The translations under genes were made by a program, and so were the position numbers. A stretch of 64,000 nucleotides of DNA, taken from Prionace glauca (taxonomy: Eukaryota > Chordata > Chondrichthyes > Carcharhiniformes > Carcharhinidae). Below, piece after piece: positions 21,962-31,922 of the stretch. The notes below the pieces were generated by a model that was not told the DNA's origin, searched no databases, and saw nothing but the letters and a program-made list of their open reading frames with translations. Where the stretch lies: contig CM075760.1 of assembly GCA_037974335.1 (NCBI GenBank), forward strand, positions 15,494,059 through 15,558,058, read 5' to 3'. Each line of letters begins with the position of its first letter. Within the stretch, counting starts at the first letter, position 1.

Positions 21962-22265
21962 ACCTGCAGTTTAAGTTTATTTATTAGTATCACTAACAAG
22001 TAGGCTTACATTAACACTGCAATTCCTGTGAATATTCCCGAGTCGCCACATTCCTGTTCAGAAACACTGATGGAGAATTTAGCATGGCCAATGCATCTAA
22101 CCAGCACGTCTTTTGGACTGCTGGAGGAAAGCAGAGCATCTGGAGGAAACCCGTGCAGACATGGGGAGAATGTGCAAACTCTACACATACACTGACCCAA
22201 GCTGGGAATAGAATTTGGGGCCCTTGTGCTGTGAGGCAGCAATGCTAACCACCGTGCCACTGTGT
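21962..22265 (-). mobile_element. tRNA-derived SINE, full length (tail type A)
   Basis: Minus-strand SINE. Right end: tRNA-like head (GGCAGCAATGCTAACCACCG reversed, with the B box decayed). Middle: core GGAGGAAACCCGTGCAGAC. Left end: tail AGTTTATTTATTAGTATCAC and AGGCTTACATTAACACTGCA. The tail differs from that of the copies at 23812 and 24288. Moderately diverged. Confidence 0.85.
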
Positions 22266-22489
22266 TGCAACACTCTCCCCCAGTTATCAAACTACCCCCC
22301 ACCCCCCCACAATTATAAACATAAAATCCCGACAGTGCATCAAATCTATGTCAACAGAACATTTTGCCCTATTCCCATAACCCCACATTACTCTCGAATC
22401 CCCCTAACCTTCACATCTTTGGACATTAAGGGAGAATTTAGCACGGTCAATCTGCATAGCCTGCCCATCTTTGAGACCCCACAGATATT

Positions 22490-23015
22490 CTCGTCACCCT
22501 ATTATAGAAAGGATATTATTAAACTAGAAAGAGTGCAGAAAAGATTTATTAGGATGTTACTGGGACTTGATGGATTGAGTTATAAGGAGAAGCTGGATAG
22601 ACTGTGACTTTTTTCACTGGAGCATAAGAGGCTGAGGGGTGATCTTATAGAGGTCTATAAAATAATGAGGGGCACAGATCAGCTCGATAGTCAATATCTT
22701 TTCCCAAAGTTAGGGGAGTCTAAAACTAGAGGGCCTACGTTTAAGATGGGAGGGGAAAGATACAAAAGTGTCCAGAGGAGATTTTTTTTCACACAGAGGG
22801 TGGTGAGTGTCTAGAACAAGCTGCCAGACATAGTCATAGAGATGGGTACAATTTTGTCTTTTAAAATGCATTTAGACAGTTACATGGGTGTGATAGGGAG
22901 TGGGATATGGGCCAAATACAAGCAATTGGGATTAGCTTAGGGGTTTTTAAAAAGGGCAGCATGGAGCAGTTAGGCTGAAGGGCCTGTTTCCATGCTGTAA
23001 ACCTCTATGATTCTA
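22490..23015 (+). mobile_element. LINE 3' end (CR1-clade, subfamily 4)
   Basis: Starts in the C-terminal RT part (SPYYRKDIIKLERVQKRFIR), with the frame broken by a stop after the LDRL block. It ends in GGCTGAAGGGCCTGTTTCCATG plus CTCTATGATTCTAT. Closest relative in the window is 51665-52375. Confidence 0.85.
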
Positions 23016-23021
23016 TATGGG

Positions 23022-23135
23022 AGGAACATGAAAACCCCACACAGACAATGACCCGAGGCTGGAATTGAACATGGGTTCTTGGCACGAGGAGGCTGCAGTG
23101 CTAACCACTGTGATAATGTGCTGCCACTCATTCAA
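23022..23135 (-). mobile_element. SINE head fragment
   Basis: Reverse-strand tRNA-like head and start of the core (CTGCAGTGCTAACCACTGTG and GGAATTGAACATGGG). Truncated; abuts the LINE tail on its left. Confidence 0.6.
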
Positions 23136-23811
23136 GTGTATTTGGCGGAGCACAGGACAGGTGGGGGGGGGGGGGGTGATGATTTCTTGCTCACTTTGAT
23201 GAGAGGAGGGCTGGAAATCAGTCAAAAAACAATCAGTTTCGCATCAACATTTTCCTTCATTCCTGCTCTTGTTACTAATTAAAAACCAGCTCACTCCTCC
23301 ATTCTGCCCATCAATGGGGCTAACAGAAAGCAGGGGAAAGGTTGTGGCACAGAAAGAGGCCATTCAGCCCATCACATCTTCACCAGCTTGGGAAATAAAG
23401 ACTTGCCATTCATTCTAATCGCCGTTTCCAGCCATCCAGCTCCTAGCCCCCCTTACTACAGGTTCCAGCATTTCAGCTATAGATCTGTGTGCGATGCGAG
23501 TGAGCCAAGAGATTTCTGGCTGAACCATCAGTTTAGGCAGCGAATTCCAGACACCCACCATCCCTTGAATGTGGACCCTTTTCCTAATGCCCCCTCTAAT
23601 CCTTCCACCTATCCCTTTATATCTGTGCAGCCCCCACTAACCCCCCTCCCACCTCCCCCAAACCCACCCACCCACAATAAGTGACCTTTCTCTGCTCAGG
23701 GGAAACACGCCTTTTCTATCCACCCTGTCTTGGCTCCCTCATAATTTTGGACACCTCAGTTCAGTCCCCCACAGCCTCCTCTGCTCTGAGGAAAATAAAC
23801 CTTGGCAGGGG

Positions 23812-24160
23812 CGGCACGGTAGCACAGTGGTTAGCACTGCTGCTTCACAGCTCCAGGGTCCTGGGTTCGATTCCCGGCTCGGGTCACTGCCTGTGTGGAG
23901 TTTGCACATTCTCCTCGTGTCTGCGTGGGTTTCCTCCGGGTGCTCCGGTTTCCTCCCACAGTCCAAAGATGTGCGGGTTAGGTTCATTGGCTATGTTAAA
24001 ATTGCCCCTTAGTGTCCTGGGATGTGTAGGTTAGAGGGATTAGCAGGTAAAAGTGTAGGGATATGGGGATAGGATCTGGGTGGGATTGTGTTCGGTGCAG
24101 ACTCGATGGGCCGAAGGGCCTGTTTCTGCACTGTAGGGTTCTATGTAAAGTCTATGTAAT
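23812..24160 (+). mobile_element. tRNA-derived SINE, full length (tail type B)
   Basis: Best-preserved SINE in the window. A box AGCACAGTGGTTAGC, B box GGGTTCGATTCCC, core GTGTCTGCGTGGGTTTCC and TGCTCCGGTTTCCTCCCAC. The LINE-like tail GATGGGCCGAAGGGCCTGTT ends in CTGTAGGGTTCTATG. The tail is the same motif that ends CR1 subfamilies 2 and 3 here, which fits mobilisation by a CR1-type RT recognising a shared 3' end. Confidence 0.9.
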
Positions 24161-24287
24161 CCAGTCTTTCCTCATCACTACAATTCCCCAGCCCTGGAAC
24201 ACTTTTGTAAATCCAAATGGTTATCCAATCCGACTAAACTGTCCATTTAACATTGTCCCATTGCCAACTGTGAACAACCACCAGATA

Positions 24288-24590
24288 CTGGCACCACTGT
24301 GGCACACTGGTTGGCACTGCTGCCTCAAAGGGACTTGGTTCAATTCTGGCCTCGTGTGACTGTGTGGAGTTTGCATGTTCTCCCCATGTCTGTGTGGGTT
24401 TTCTCTGGGTGCTCCGGTTTCCTCCCACTGTTTAAAGATGTACGGGAGAGGTTGATTGGTCATGGTTTAGTGACAGTGGGAGTTGCAGGGTAAATGTGTG
24501 GGATACGGGGACAGGGCATGGATGGGATTGTGGTCAGTGCAGACTTGATGGACTGAATGGCCTCCCCTATACTGTAGGGATTTTACACAC
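24288..24590 (+). mobile_element. tRNA-derived SINE (tail type B), older
   Basis: Same order as the preceding SINE: head CACTGTGGCACACTGGTTGG, B-box-like GGTTCAATTCTG, core TGTGTGGGTTTTCTCTGG, tail GATGGACTGAATGGCCTCCC. More substitutions, so an earlier insertion. Confidence 0.85.
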
Positions 24591-24816
24591 AAATGAGAAA
24601 CAGAGACTTTGCAAATGTTGGGGTACTTATTCAGAAAACAATGGGATATTTGTTGACATGTTCAGGTAAATCTCAGTGATGGTCATTGTCCAGGTCTACA
24701 TTCAAACAATGGTGCAGTCCAAGGTTAAAAGTCATTTACCCTGAAATTGGACATTGCCACTGACTCCCAATATAACCGGGAGATGCAAACTCACACCACA
24801 CCCTGATGTGACGAAG

Positions 24817-25057
24817 GGGACCCCTCTCAGTTATGACAATCTGGGCCTTGTATCAGTAATCTCTGCCCTAAACCCCTCTCAGTTACTACAATCTGGACCT
24901 TGTATCAGTAATCTCTGCCCTAAACCACTCTCCGTTATTACAATCTGGGCCGTGTATCACTAATCTCTGCCCTAAACCTCTCTCAGTTATTACAAACTGG
25001 GTCTTGTATCAGTAATCGCTGTCCTAAACCTCCCCCAGTTATTACGATCTAGACCTT
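24817..25057 (+). repeat. 52-bp tandem repeat, about 4.5 units
   Basis: Units of 52 bp built on CTCTCAGTTATTACAATCTGG, CTTGTATCAGTAATCTCTGC and CCTAAACC, with boundaries near 24821, 24873 and 24925. Divergence rises toward the right end. Confidence 0.8.
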
Positions 25058-25384
25058 AAACAGAGGACACAGAGATTTAATATAATTGACCTCAGAGTTG
25101 AAGGGGGCGAAAGGAGATTTTCTTACACAATAGTATGATCTGGAATGCACAACCTTTCAGGTGCTAGAAGCAGGTTTAATCATAACTTTGAAAGGAAATT
25201 GGATGAATATTGACAGAGTTATTGTGAATTGGATTAATGAAATACTTCACTCATCTTTGTGACATTTTGAATGGTTCCCCCGTAAGATTTTAATATTGAA
25301 TCTTTTCCTTCACAACGTGTCTGAAACAGAAGATTAAACCCTTGGGTTTGATGAGCTGTCAGATCTGTTTCCTATGTGTCTGTG

Positions 25385-25581
25385 TAACTTGAGAACACAG
25401 TAAAAAGTCTGACAACACCAGGTTTTAGTCCAACCGATTTATTTGATAATATTCTCACAAGCAAGCAAGCTTTCGAGAATATTATCAAATAAATCGGTTG
25501 GACGAAAACCTGGTGTTGTCAGACTTTTTACTGTGTTTACGCCAGTCCAACGCCGGCATACCCACATCATAACTTGAGAAC
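25385..25581. repeat. Fold-back element (173 bp) with 12-bp TSD
   Basis: Insertion 25397-25569 between direct repeats TAACTTGAGAAC (25385-25396 and 25570-25581). Two arms of about 60 bp are inverted copies with one mismatch, separated by an 18-bp loop (about 25459-25476). A 3' extension CCAGTCCAACGCCGGCAT follows the right arm. Arms and extension match the terminus of the Penelope-like elements at 715-1546. No coding capacity. Confidence 0.85.
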
Positions 25582-25971
25582 TGCAGATAACCATGAGAAG
25601 GAACTGATTATTTTCAGTTCCTCTAACAGATATACCTCAGATATCGGGAATCTCAGGAGATCCTCATGCCCTCATTATTCCCTCCCCAAATATAACAGCT
25701 CTCAGTCAGGCTGAGTCAGTCACATGTGTCTCTGTTATAATGTTTCCACTTCTATTTTATCACTTACTTCCCAGTGACACTCATCATTACACCGACAGTC
25801 TAAAATATCATTGCTCCCTTACATCTTGTCCTCCTATTGTAATCGGATGTTTGTTGGGCCTCTTGTCTCCCTTAAGGTCAGATTACCTGCAGTTCAAATG
25901 ACCTCAGAGACACTGAAACCAACCTTTGTGATTATTATTATACCAGACTCCAGTCAGCCCCAGGAGCTGCA

Positions 25972-26166
25972 GTTGTAAAATACAGCAAGAAGTCTCACAA
26001 CACCAGATTTAAATCCAAACAGTTTATGTGATAGTAAAGCTTGTGGGATAACTATCAAATAAACTGGTTGAACTTAAACCTCGTGTTGTGAGACTTCTTG
26101 CTGTGTTTACCCCAGTCCAACGCCTGCATCTCTATGTCATGACTAACATCGACGTTGTAAAATACA
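25972..26166. repeat. Fold-back element (169 bp) with 13-bp TSD
   Basis: Insertion 25985-26153 between direct repeats GTTGTAAAATACA (25972-25984 and 26154-26166). Arms of about 50 bp differ at about six sites around a short loop containing AAGCTTGTGGG. The right extension is CCAGTCCAACGCCTGCAT. Same family as the element 400 bp to the left, but older and using the AAGAAGTCTCACAACACCA version of the arm. Confidence 0.85.
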
Positions 26167-26559
26167 ACAGAATTGGAATAACAGAGAGGTTATTGTCTGA
26201 TACTGACAGTGGCAGAGTAACACACACTGGAATTTAAATACATTATATCAATAAACCATGACTCACTCACACTATCAAATGAAACCTAAACTTTGGTTAT
26301 GGTGTACTGGATACTGACTGTATTATCATTACATTGGATCTAATGCTGTGTTCACTAACATACTGCAATGTGACTCTTATTATGTGAACAAACACTGTTT
26401 ATGTTACACTCAGAGTCAGTCAGTGTTTTACTGTGTTTTCTCTGTGCTCCATCTCCACTCTGATTGGACTGGAGCCTGTGTGTGTGTCATTGTTACACTG
26501 AGACTCTGTTATTATTGGACAAATAGCAAGTCACTGTCACAATGCCCGGCTGATCGACG

Positions 26560-26769
26560 GCGGCACAGACCAATGGAAAGAGGGGGCGGTGCTGGAGGAC
26601 TGAACGGGAGCGCTCGGTCCTCCAATCAATAGGAGCGAAAGAGGGGCGGACCCAGCTCTGATTGGAGCATGCGCAGTGTGAGTAATGGCGGTGGAAAGCA
26701 AGCTTTGTTTTGGGCTGGGAAATCTGTCAGAGGTGATTGACGGTACGGAGAGAGCAATGGATCGCTCAG
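26560..26769 (+). promoter_or_regulatory. CpG/CCAAT promoter-like block with candidate 5' exon
   Basis: CpG-rich DNA with AGGGGGCGG (Sp1-like), CCAATCAATAGG, an NRF1-like GCATGCGCAG at about 26669 and GTAATGGCGGTGG. A candidate non-coding first exon ends at GCTCAG/gtgggtga (26769/26770). The 32-bp imperfect palindrome at 26593-26624 recurs in the block at 30532-30560. No matching coding exon is seen nearby. Confidence 0.5.
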
Positions 26770-26874
26770 GTGGGTGAAAACGCTGCGTAAGCATGTTGTG
26801 TAAGCAGCAAATCGCGTAAGAGAGCTTCCCGGACCCAGTTTGTACTGAGCAGGGCCGCAGCTCCTCAGGTTCGC

Positions 26875-26945
26875 GCCGAGTTAACGTTCGCCATCTTTAT
26901 TGGGGGCAACATACACAGCAGTGCGCACGCGCGGCCGCCATGATT
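26875..26945. promoter_or_regulatory. Second CpG/YY1 block
   Basis: TTCGCCATCTTTATTGGGGG (YY1-like CGCCATCTT plus an inverted CCAAT) and GTGCGCACGCGCGGCCGCCA lie within 60 bp. Likely part of a divergent promoter with the block at 26560. Inference only. Confidence 0.4.
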
Positions 26946-27146
26946 GTAGAGGGCAATGATGTCATTAAGTGGGAGGAGCTTGTTCCCCTTTGTTCAGAAT
27001 GGAGACAACTTGTCCATCAAACTGCATCAACCCTCTGAGTCCCAATGTCTCATTGATGAGCCAGAGCGGTGACAGAGAGGGAAAAATAAAGGGAAATAAA
27101 AACAGAAAATACTGTAAAATCTAAGCAGATCTGACAGCATCTGTGG

Positions 27147-27430
27147 AGAGAGAATAGAACGCTCTCTCCACTCACATTGTCTGTACCTTTGAGACTTGAG
27201 TACCTGTAAAAAAATTTGCATTCCAATCATTATTTTGTAAATTGAGTTTGTGTGTTTCTATGCCTTGTTTGTGGACAGAACTCCCACTCACCTGACGAAC
27301 GAGCAGCACACAGAAAGCTAGTGGATTTTGCTACCAAATAAACCCGTTGGACTTTAATCTGGTGCATTGAGACTTCTTACTATATTTATCCCGGTCCAAC
27401 ACCGCCATCTCCACTTCAGAGAAAATAGAA
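27147..27430 (+). repeat. Penelope-derived 3' tail insertion with 13-bp TSD
   Basis: Insertion 27160-27417 (258 bp) between AGAGAGAATAGAA (27147-27159) and AGAGAAAATAGAA (27418-27430), one difference. Only the plus-oriented 3' untranslated tail of the Penelope-like family is present, ending CGCCATCTCCACTTC. It split an older interspersed repeat whose parts flank it (CATCTGTGGAGAGAG on the left, CAACGTTTCGAGACTGG on the right). Confidence 0.75.
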
Positions 27431-27599
27431 GCAACGTTTCGAGACTGGATGACCCATAAAGCTTGTACATGTGTAAACAGAGCATGTAAACTCCGACACC
27501 TCCACGTACCTTTGTACACCTCTATCAATCCACTTTGCTCCAAGGAGAACAACCCCAATTTATCTGAAGAAAGAGACACTGCAAGAAGGTAAAAGTGAA

Positions 27600-28335
27600 G
27601 GTAAGAATTTTATAATTTTTCTTCAATAATTTAATTGGTGCTCGAAATGTCATTCACTGGAGTTAAGTGCTGCACCTGTGAGATGTGGGAGATCTGTGAT
27701 GCTTCCAGCGTCTCGGATGACTAAATCTACAGGAAATGCACCCACTTGCAGCTCCTTACGGCCAGCATGGATATGTTGGAGCAGCAGTTGGACGCACTTA
27801 GCAGCGTGAAGATGGCGGAAAATGTCATAGATAGGAGCTTTAGAAACTTTGCCACACCCAAGGTGCAGGCAGATAGATGGGTGACTGCTAGAAGGGGCAG
27901 GCAGTCAGTCCAGGAATCCCCTGTGGTCGTCTCCTTCTCTAACAAGTACACTGTTTTGGATACTGTTGGGGGGTTATAGCCTATCGGGGGATAAATACAG
28001 CAAACAGAGCACTGGCACCATGGTTGGCTTTGTTATTAAGTAGGGAGATACAAAGAGCACTAGAGCAATAGTTATAAGGGACTCTATAGTTAGGGGTGCA
28101 GATAGGTGCTTCTGTGAGTATGAAAGAGACTTCAGGATGTTGTGTTGCCTCCCTGGTGTCAGGGTCCAGGAAGTCTCTAAAAGGGTAGTAAGCATTCTGA
28201 AGCGAGAGAGTGAACAACCAGTGGCCATGGTACATATTGGTACAAAGGTAGGAAGAGTGACGATGTCCTGCAACAGCAGTTAAGGGAGTTAGGGAGAAAG
28301 TTAAAAAGCAGGACCTCTTGGGTTGTAATCGCAGG
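27600..28335 (+). mobile_element. CR1-clade LINE ORF1 fragment
   Basis: Decayed ORF1 of a CR1 element. A Cys-rich PHD/zinc-like start (CCTCEMWEICD near 27670-27700) leads to a coiled-coil-like leucine stretch (LEQQLDAL), then an SGNH-hydrolase-like part (a GDSIVR-like core near 28080, CCLPGVRVQ near 28145, and a VHIGT block near 28230). Several frame changes. The copy stops abruptly at about 28335 against minus-strand LINE sequence. Confidence 0.75.
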
Positions 28336-28339
28336 ATTG

Positions 28340-28900
28340 CTCCCTGTGCCACCTATCCACTGTCATCTCTTTAAGTAACTCTCCCCAATCTATCAAGGCC
28401 AACTCACATCTCATATCCTCATAGTTTTCTTAAGATTTAGCACCCTCATCTCTGAATCAACTCTCTCATTCTCCAGTTTGATTTTAAAAAATCTATCCTG
28501 TTATGGTCACTCATCCCCAAGAGGTCTCATAGAGCTAGATTGGCAAGGACTCCCTTCTCATTACACAGTACCCAGTCTAAGCTGGCCTGCTGTCCAGTTG
28601 GTTCCTCCAGATATTGGTCAATTAAACCATCCTTTATACATTCCAGGAATTCTCTTCTAAGGCATTGTGGTGAATTTGATTTGCTCAATCTATGTGCAAA
28701 TTAAAATCATTCATGATCACCAATACTCCCTTATCACATGCATCTCTAATTTTGTGTTTACTGCCATTCCCAACATCACCACTGCAGTTTGGAGGTCCAT
28801 ATATGACATCCACTAATGTTTTTTGCCCCTTGGCGATGGGGGGACAGTGTAGAATTCTTCGTATGAGCCCCTTGATTTTAGTTTACTACAATGTGTAGAC
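28340..28900 (-). mobile_element. LINE endonuclease-RT linker fragment
   Basis: Reverse-strand similarity to the linker and endonuclease end of a CR1/L2-type LINE (similar wording to 9000-9180, including TATGGTCACTCATCCCCAAG). Heavily decayed; clade uncertain. Confidence 0.5.
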
Positions 28901-29361
28901 TAGATTGAGATGCCTTCTATATAATGCGAATTCACAATGTGCCAGTCTCACAACTTTGCTCCAAGTGGGCTGATACTCTTTGAGCCTGGGAGAGCACATT
29001 TCCACTGAAATGATCCACAAAAGCTGATGAAGGACATTTATTTAATCCTGGACAGTAAATAGTGTTTTTTCTACCACTACAGATAGGTCTAAAATAAATA
29101 CATTTGTCTCTATTCCATTGAGTCTACAGCACAGGGCCAGGCCAGTCGGCTCAGTCAGTCTGTGTCAGTATTTATGCTCCACATGACCCTCCACCCACCC
29201 CTCTCTATCTCCTCCCATCAGCTTATCCTTCTATTCCTTTCTCCCTCATGTATGTATCCAGCTTCCCTGTCAGTGTATTCATGCTGTTCACCTCAGTCAC
29301 TCGCTGTGGTGATGAATCTGTCATTCTCACCACTCGCTGGATAAAGAACTTTCTCCTGTTA

Positions 29362-29657
29362 GAGCTTATTTATTAGTCACAAGTAGGCTTACGTTAACAC
29401 TGCAGTGAAGTTGTTATGAAAACCCCCTTGACCTCCCACTCTGGCTGCTGGTCGGGTACACTGAGGGAGAATTTAGCACGGCTAATGCACCTAACCAGCA
29501 CATCTTTTTGGACTGTGGGACGAAACTGGAGCACCTGGAGGAAACCCACGCAGACACGGGAAGAACATGCAAACTCCACACAACAGAGACCCAAGCCAGG
29601 AATCGAACCCGGGTCCCTGTGCTATGAGGCAGCAGTGCTAACCCACTGTGCTGCACT
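29362..29657 (-). mobile_element. tRNA-derived SINE, full length (tail type A)
   Basis: Head at the right (reversed GGCAGCAGTGCTAACCCACT and an intact B box GAATCGAACCCGGG), core GAGGAAACCCACGCAGACAC, tail TTATTTATTAGTCACAAGTA at the left. Less diverged than 21962-22265, with which it shares the tail type. Confidence 0.88.
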
Positions 29658-29734
29658 CGAAATCACTACTGGATTATTGAACCCCTTCGTAATTGTAAGA
29701 TCAGGGGGGTGGGAACTCCAGCACGCGGACAAAG

Positions 29735-30062
29735 AACATAGAACATTATAGCGCAGTACAGGCACTTCGGCCCTTAATGGTTCCACTGGTTGGCGCAACA
29801 ATCTAATGACCCTCTAACCTAAACTATTCCAATGTTATCCATATGCGTATCCACTGACCATTTGAACGCCCTTAAAGTTGGCGAGTCCACAACTGCTGCA
29901 GGCATGACATTACTACCCTCTGAGTAAAGAACCTACCTCTGATATCCGTCCTATAGTTACCAGCCATTTATTTAAAGCTATGACCCCTTGTGTTAGCCAT
30001 CACCATCCGAGGTAAAAGGCTCACACTATCCACCGTATCCAATCCATTGATCATCTTGTATG
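29735..30062 (-). mobile_element. CR1-clade LINE 3' end
   Basis: Terminus AACATAGAACATTATAGCGC then reverse-strand terminal coding (MINGLDTVDSVSLLPRMVMA at about 29990-30055). 5' truncated exactly where the C-rich repeat begins. Confidence 0.75.
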
Positions 30063-30069
30063 CCTCATG

Positions 30070-30358
30070 GGACATGGGAGCCCTGCCCCCACCCATTGCC
30101 CCCCTGCCAGGAGCCCCACTCCCACCCATTGCCCCCTCTCCATCTGGGAGCCCCACCCCCACCCATAGTTCCCCTCGCCTCCCAGAAGCCCTGCCCCCAC
30201 CCATTGTTCCCCTTCCACTTACCCTCCCCCTCTGGGGCCCTGCCCCCACTCGTTGTTCCCCTCCCATTCTGAGAGACCCGCCCCCACCCATTGTTCCCCT
30301 CCACCTCCCCCTCCCGGGACCCCCTCCCCCACCCATTGTTCCCCTTCCCCTCCTCGAG
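30070..30358. repeat. C-rich tandem repeat
   Basis: About seven imperfect 40-45-bp units built on GCCCCCACCCATTGTTCCCC, strongly C on + and G on -. It yields Pro-rich and Gly-rich open frames that are compositional. Several CACCC/GGGTG boxes suit Sp/KLF binding, and it sits just upstream of a promoter-like block. Confidence 0.75.
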
Positions 30359-30364
30359 CCAAGG

Positions 30365-30638
30365 TTTCTGGACATGTGGCTGGTGGCTCCGCCCAGAGTG
30401 AGAAGCCGCTCGGTGATCTCCCCCCTCCCCCCCAGCCCAGGACTGCGCATGTCCAAAGGAAGAAGGGCCATGTGCGGGTCTGTGCCCACCCTCTGTGACC
30501 GGCAAGCTTAGATGTGGACCAATAGGAGAGTTGGAGGACTGGAAAATCTCTGGTCCTCCAGCGAATCGAACTGCAGTCTTTGGGTGAACGAAGATTGATC
30601 CTCAGAAAACCTAGAACTTCCTCCTCTCTCTCACATCA
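30365..30638 (+). promoter_or_regulatory. CCAAT promoter-like block with candidate 5' exon
   Basis: Contains GGCTCCGCCCAG, CTGCGCATGTCC (NRF1-like), GACCAATAGG (CCAAT) and the imperfect palindrome TGGAGGACTG...GGTCCTCCA (30532-30560). A candidate non-coding exon ends TCACATCA/gtgagtaa at 30638/30639. The layout resembles that at 26560-26769 and suggests a duplicated 5' end. No coding exon assigned. Confidence 0.45.
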
Positions 30639-30769
30639 GTGAGTAAAACACTGCCCCGTTTCCATTTCTTCCTAATTTCTAGTTCTGTAATATATTACTG
30701 CAGCTACATTATATATTTCCAGTCATAAACTCATTGAAGCACAGAAGAAGCTAATTGGGTAACCTTGAG

Positions 30770-31900
30770 GTGAGTCTGATGAGGGACACTGAGACTGTGG
30801 GACTGACAGTGAGCACCTTGAGGTGGGTCTGAGGGGGACACTGGGACTGTGGGACTGACAGTGAGCACCTTGAGGTGAGTCTGAGGGGGACACTGGGACT
30901 GACAGTGAGCACCTTGAGGAGAGTGTGAGAGGGGGACACTGGGACACGAAAACAGCACCTTGTGAGAGGGGGTCACTGGGACAGCGAGAGAGGCAAGCAA
31001 CACCTTGAGGAGAGTGTGAGAGGGGCGATCACTGGGACACCAGGGCAGAGAGTCTGCACCTTGAGGAGATTATGAGGGGAGGGCACTAGGATACTATGAC
31101 AGACAGTCAGCTCCTTGAGGAGAGTGTTCGAGAGGCTTACTGTGACACCAGGGCAGAGAGTTAGCACCTTGAGGAAAGTGTGAGAGGGGGACACTGAGAC
31201 AGACAGTCAGACCCCCCCCCCACCCAACAGAAGCATGTGGGGGTCACTGTGACAGTGGCATAGACAGTCAACACCTTGAGGAAAGTGTGGGAGGTGTAAA
31301 CAGGGGCAGACAGTCAGCACCTTGAGCAGAGTGGGAGAAGGGACACTGGGACAGACGCTCAGCACCTGGAGGAGAGTGTGAGAGGGGGAAACTGGGGCAG
31401 ACACTTAGCATCTGGAGGAGAGTGTGAGAGGGGGACACTGGGACAGACTGTCAGCACCTTGAGGAGAGCGTGGGAGGGGGAAACTGGGACAGACGCTCAG
31501 TACCTGGAGGAGAGTGTGAGAGGGGGAAACTGGGACAGACGCTCAGCACCTGGAGGAGAGTGTGAGAGAGGGAAACTGGGACAGACTGTCAGCACCTGGA
31601 GGAGAGTGTGAGAGGGGGAAACTGGGACAGACTGTCAGCACCTTGAGGAGAGCGTGGGAGGGGGAAACTGGGACAGACGCTCAGTACCTGGAGGAGAGTG
31701 TGAGAGGGGGACACTGGGACAGACGCTCAGCACCTTCAGGAGAGTGTGAGAGGGGCACAAAGAGGATTCAAGCCACAGGTGGATTTATGTAGCACTGGAA
31801 CTGGGACCGTTTGTTTTTGTCCTGTGGTGCTGAGGATTCTCTTCAATATCGACTCAGTTGTCAGGGAACACAACTCTTTCTGCCAGACCATTGGATGATG
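30770..31900 (-). repeat. Low-copy repeat with about 50-bp minisatellite, right copy
   Basis: About 18-20 units built on CACCTTGAGGAGAGTGTGAG and GGGACACTGGGACAGAC from 30770 to 31755. The units around 31430-31740 are nearly identical and include a higher-order step. A unique flank follows (31755-31890). Flank and unit are the reverse complement of 10870-11340, but the array is much longer here. Confidence 0.82.
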
Positions 31901-31922
31901 GGTAATGTGGGCACTGTCCTAA

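Noticed and set aside
24812-25060. CRISPR-like periodicity
   Set aside because: Contiguous 52-bp tandem repeat without unique spacers, in a vertebrate genome.
29968-30511. Long Pro-rich (+) and Gly-rich (-) reading frames
   Set aside because: Caused by the C-rich tandem repeat; no start context or conserved domain.
31378-31792. Frames with ESVRGGNWDRRSAPGG repeats
   Set aside because: Minisatellite translation, not a protein gene.
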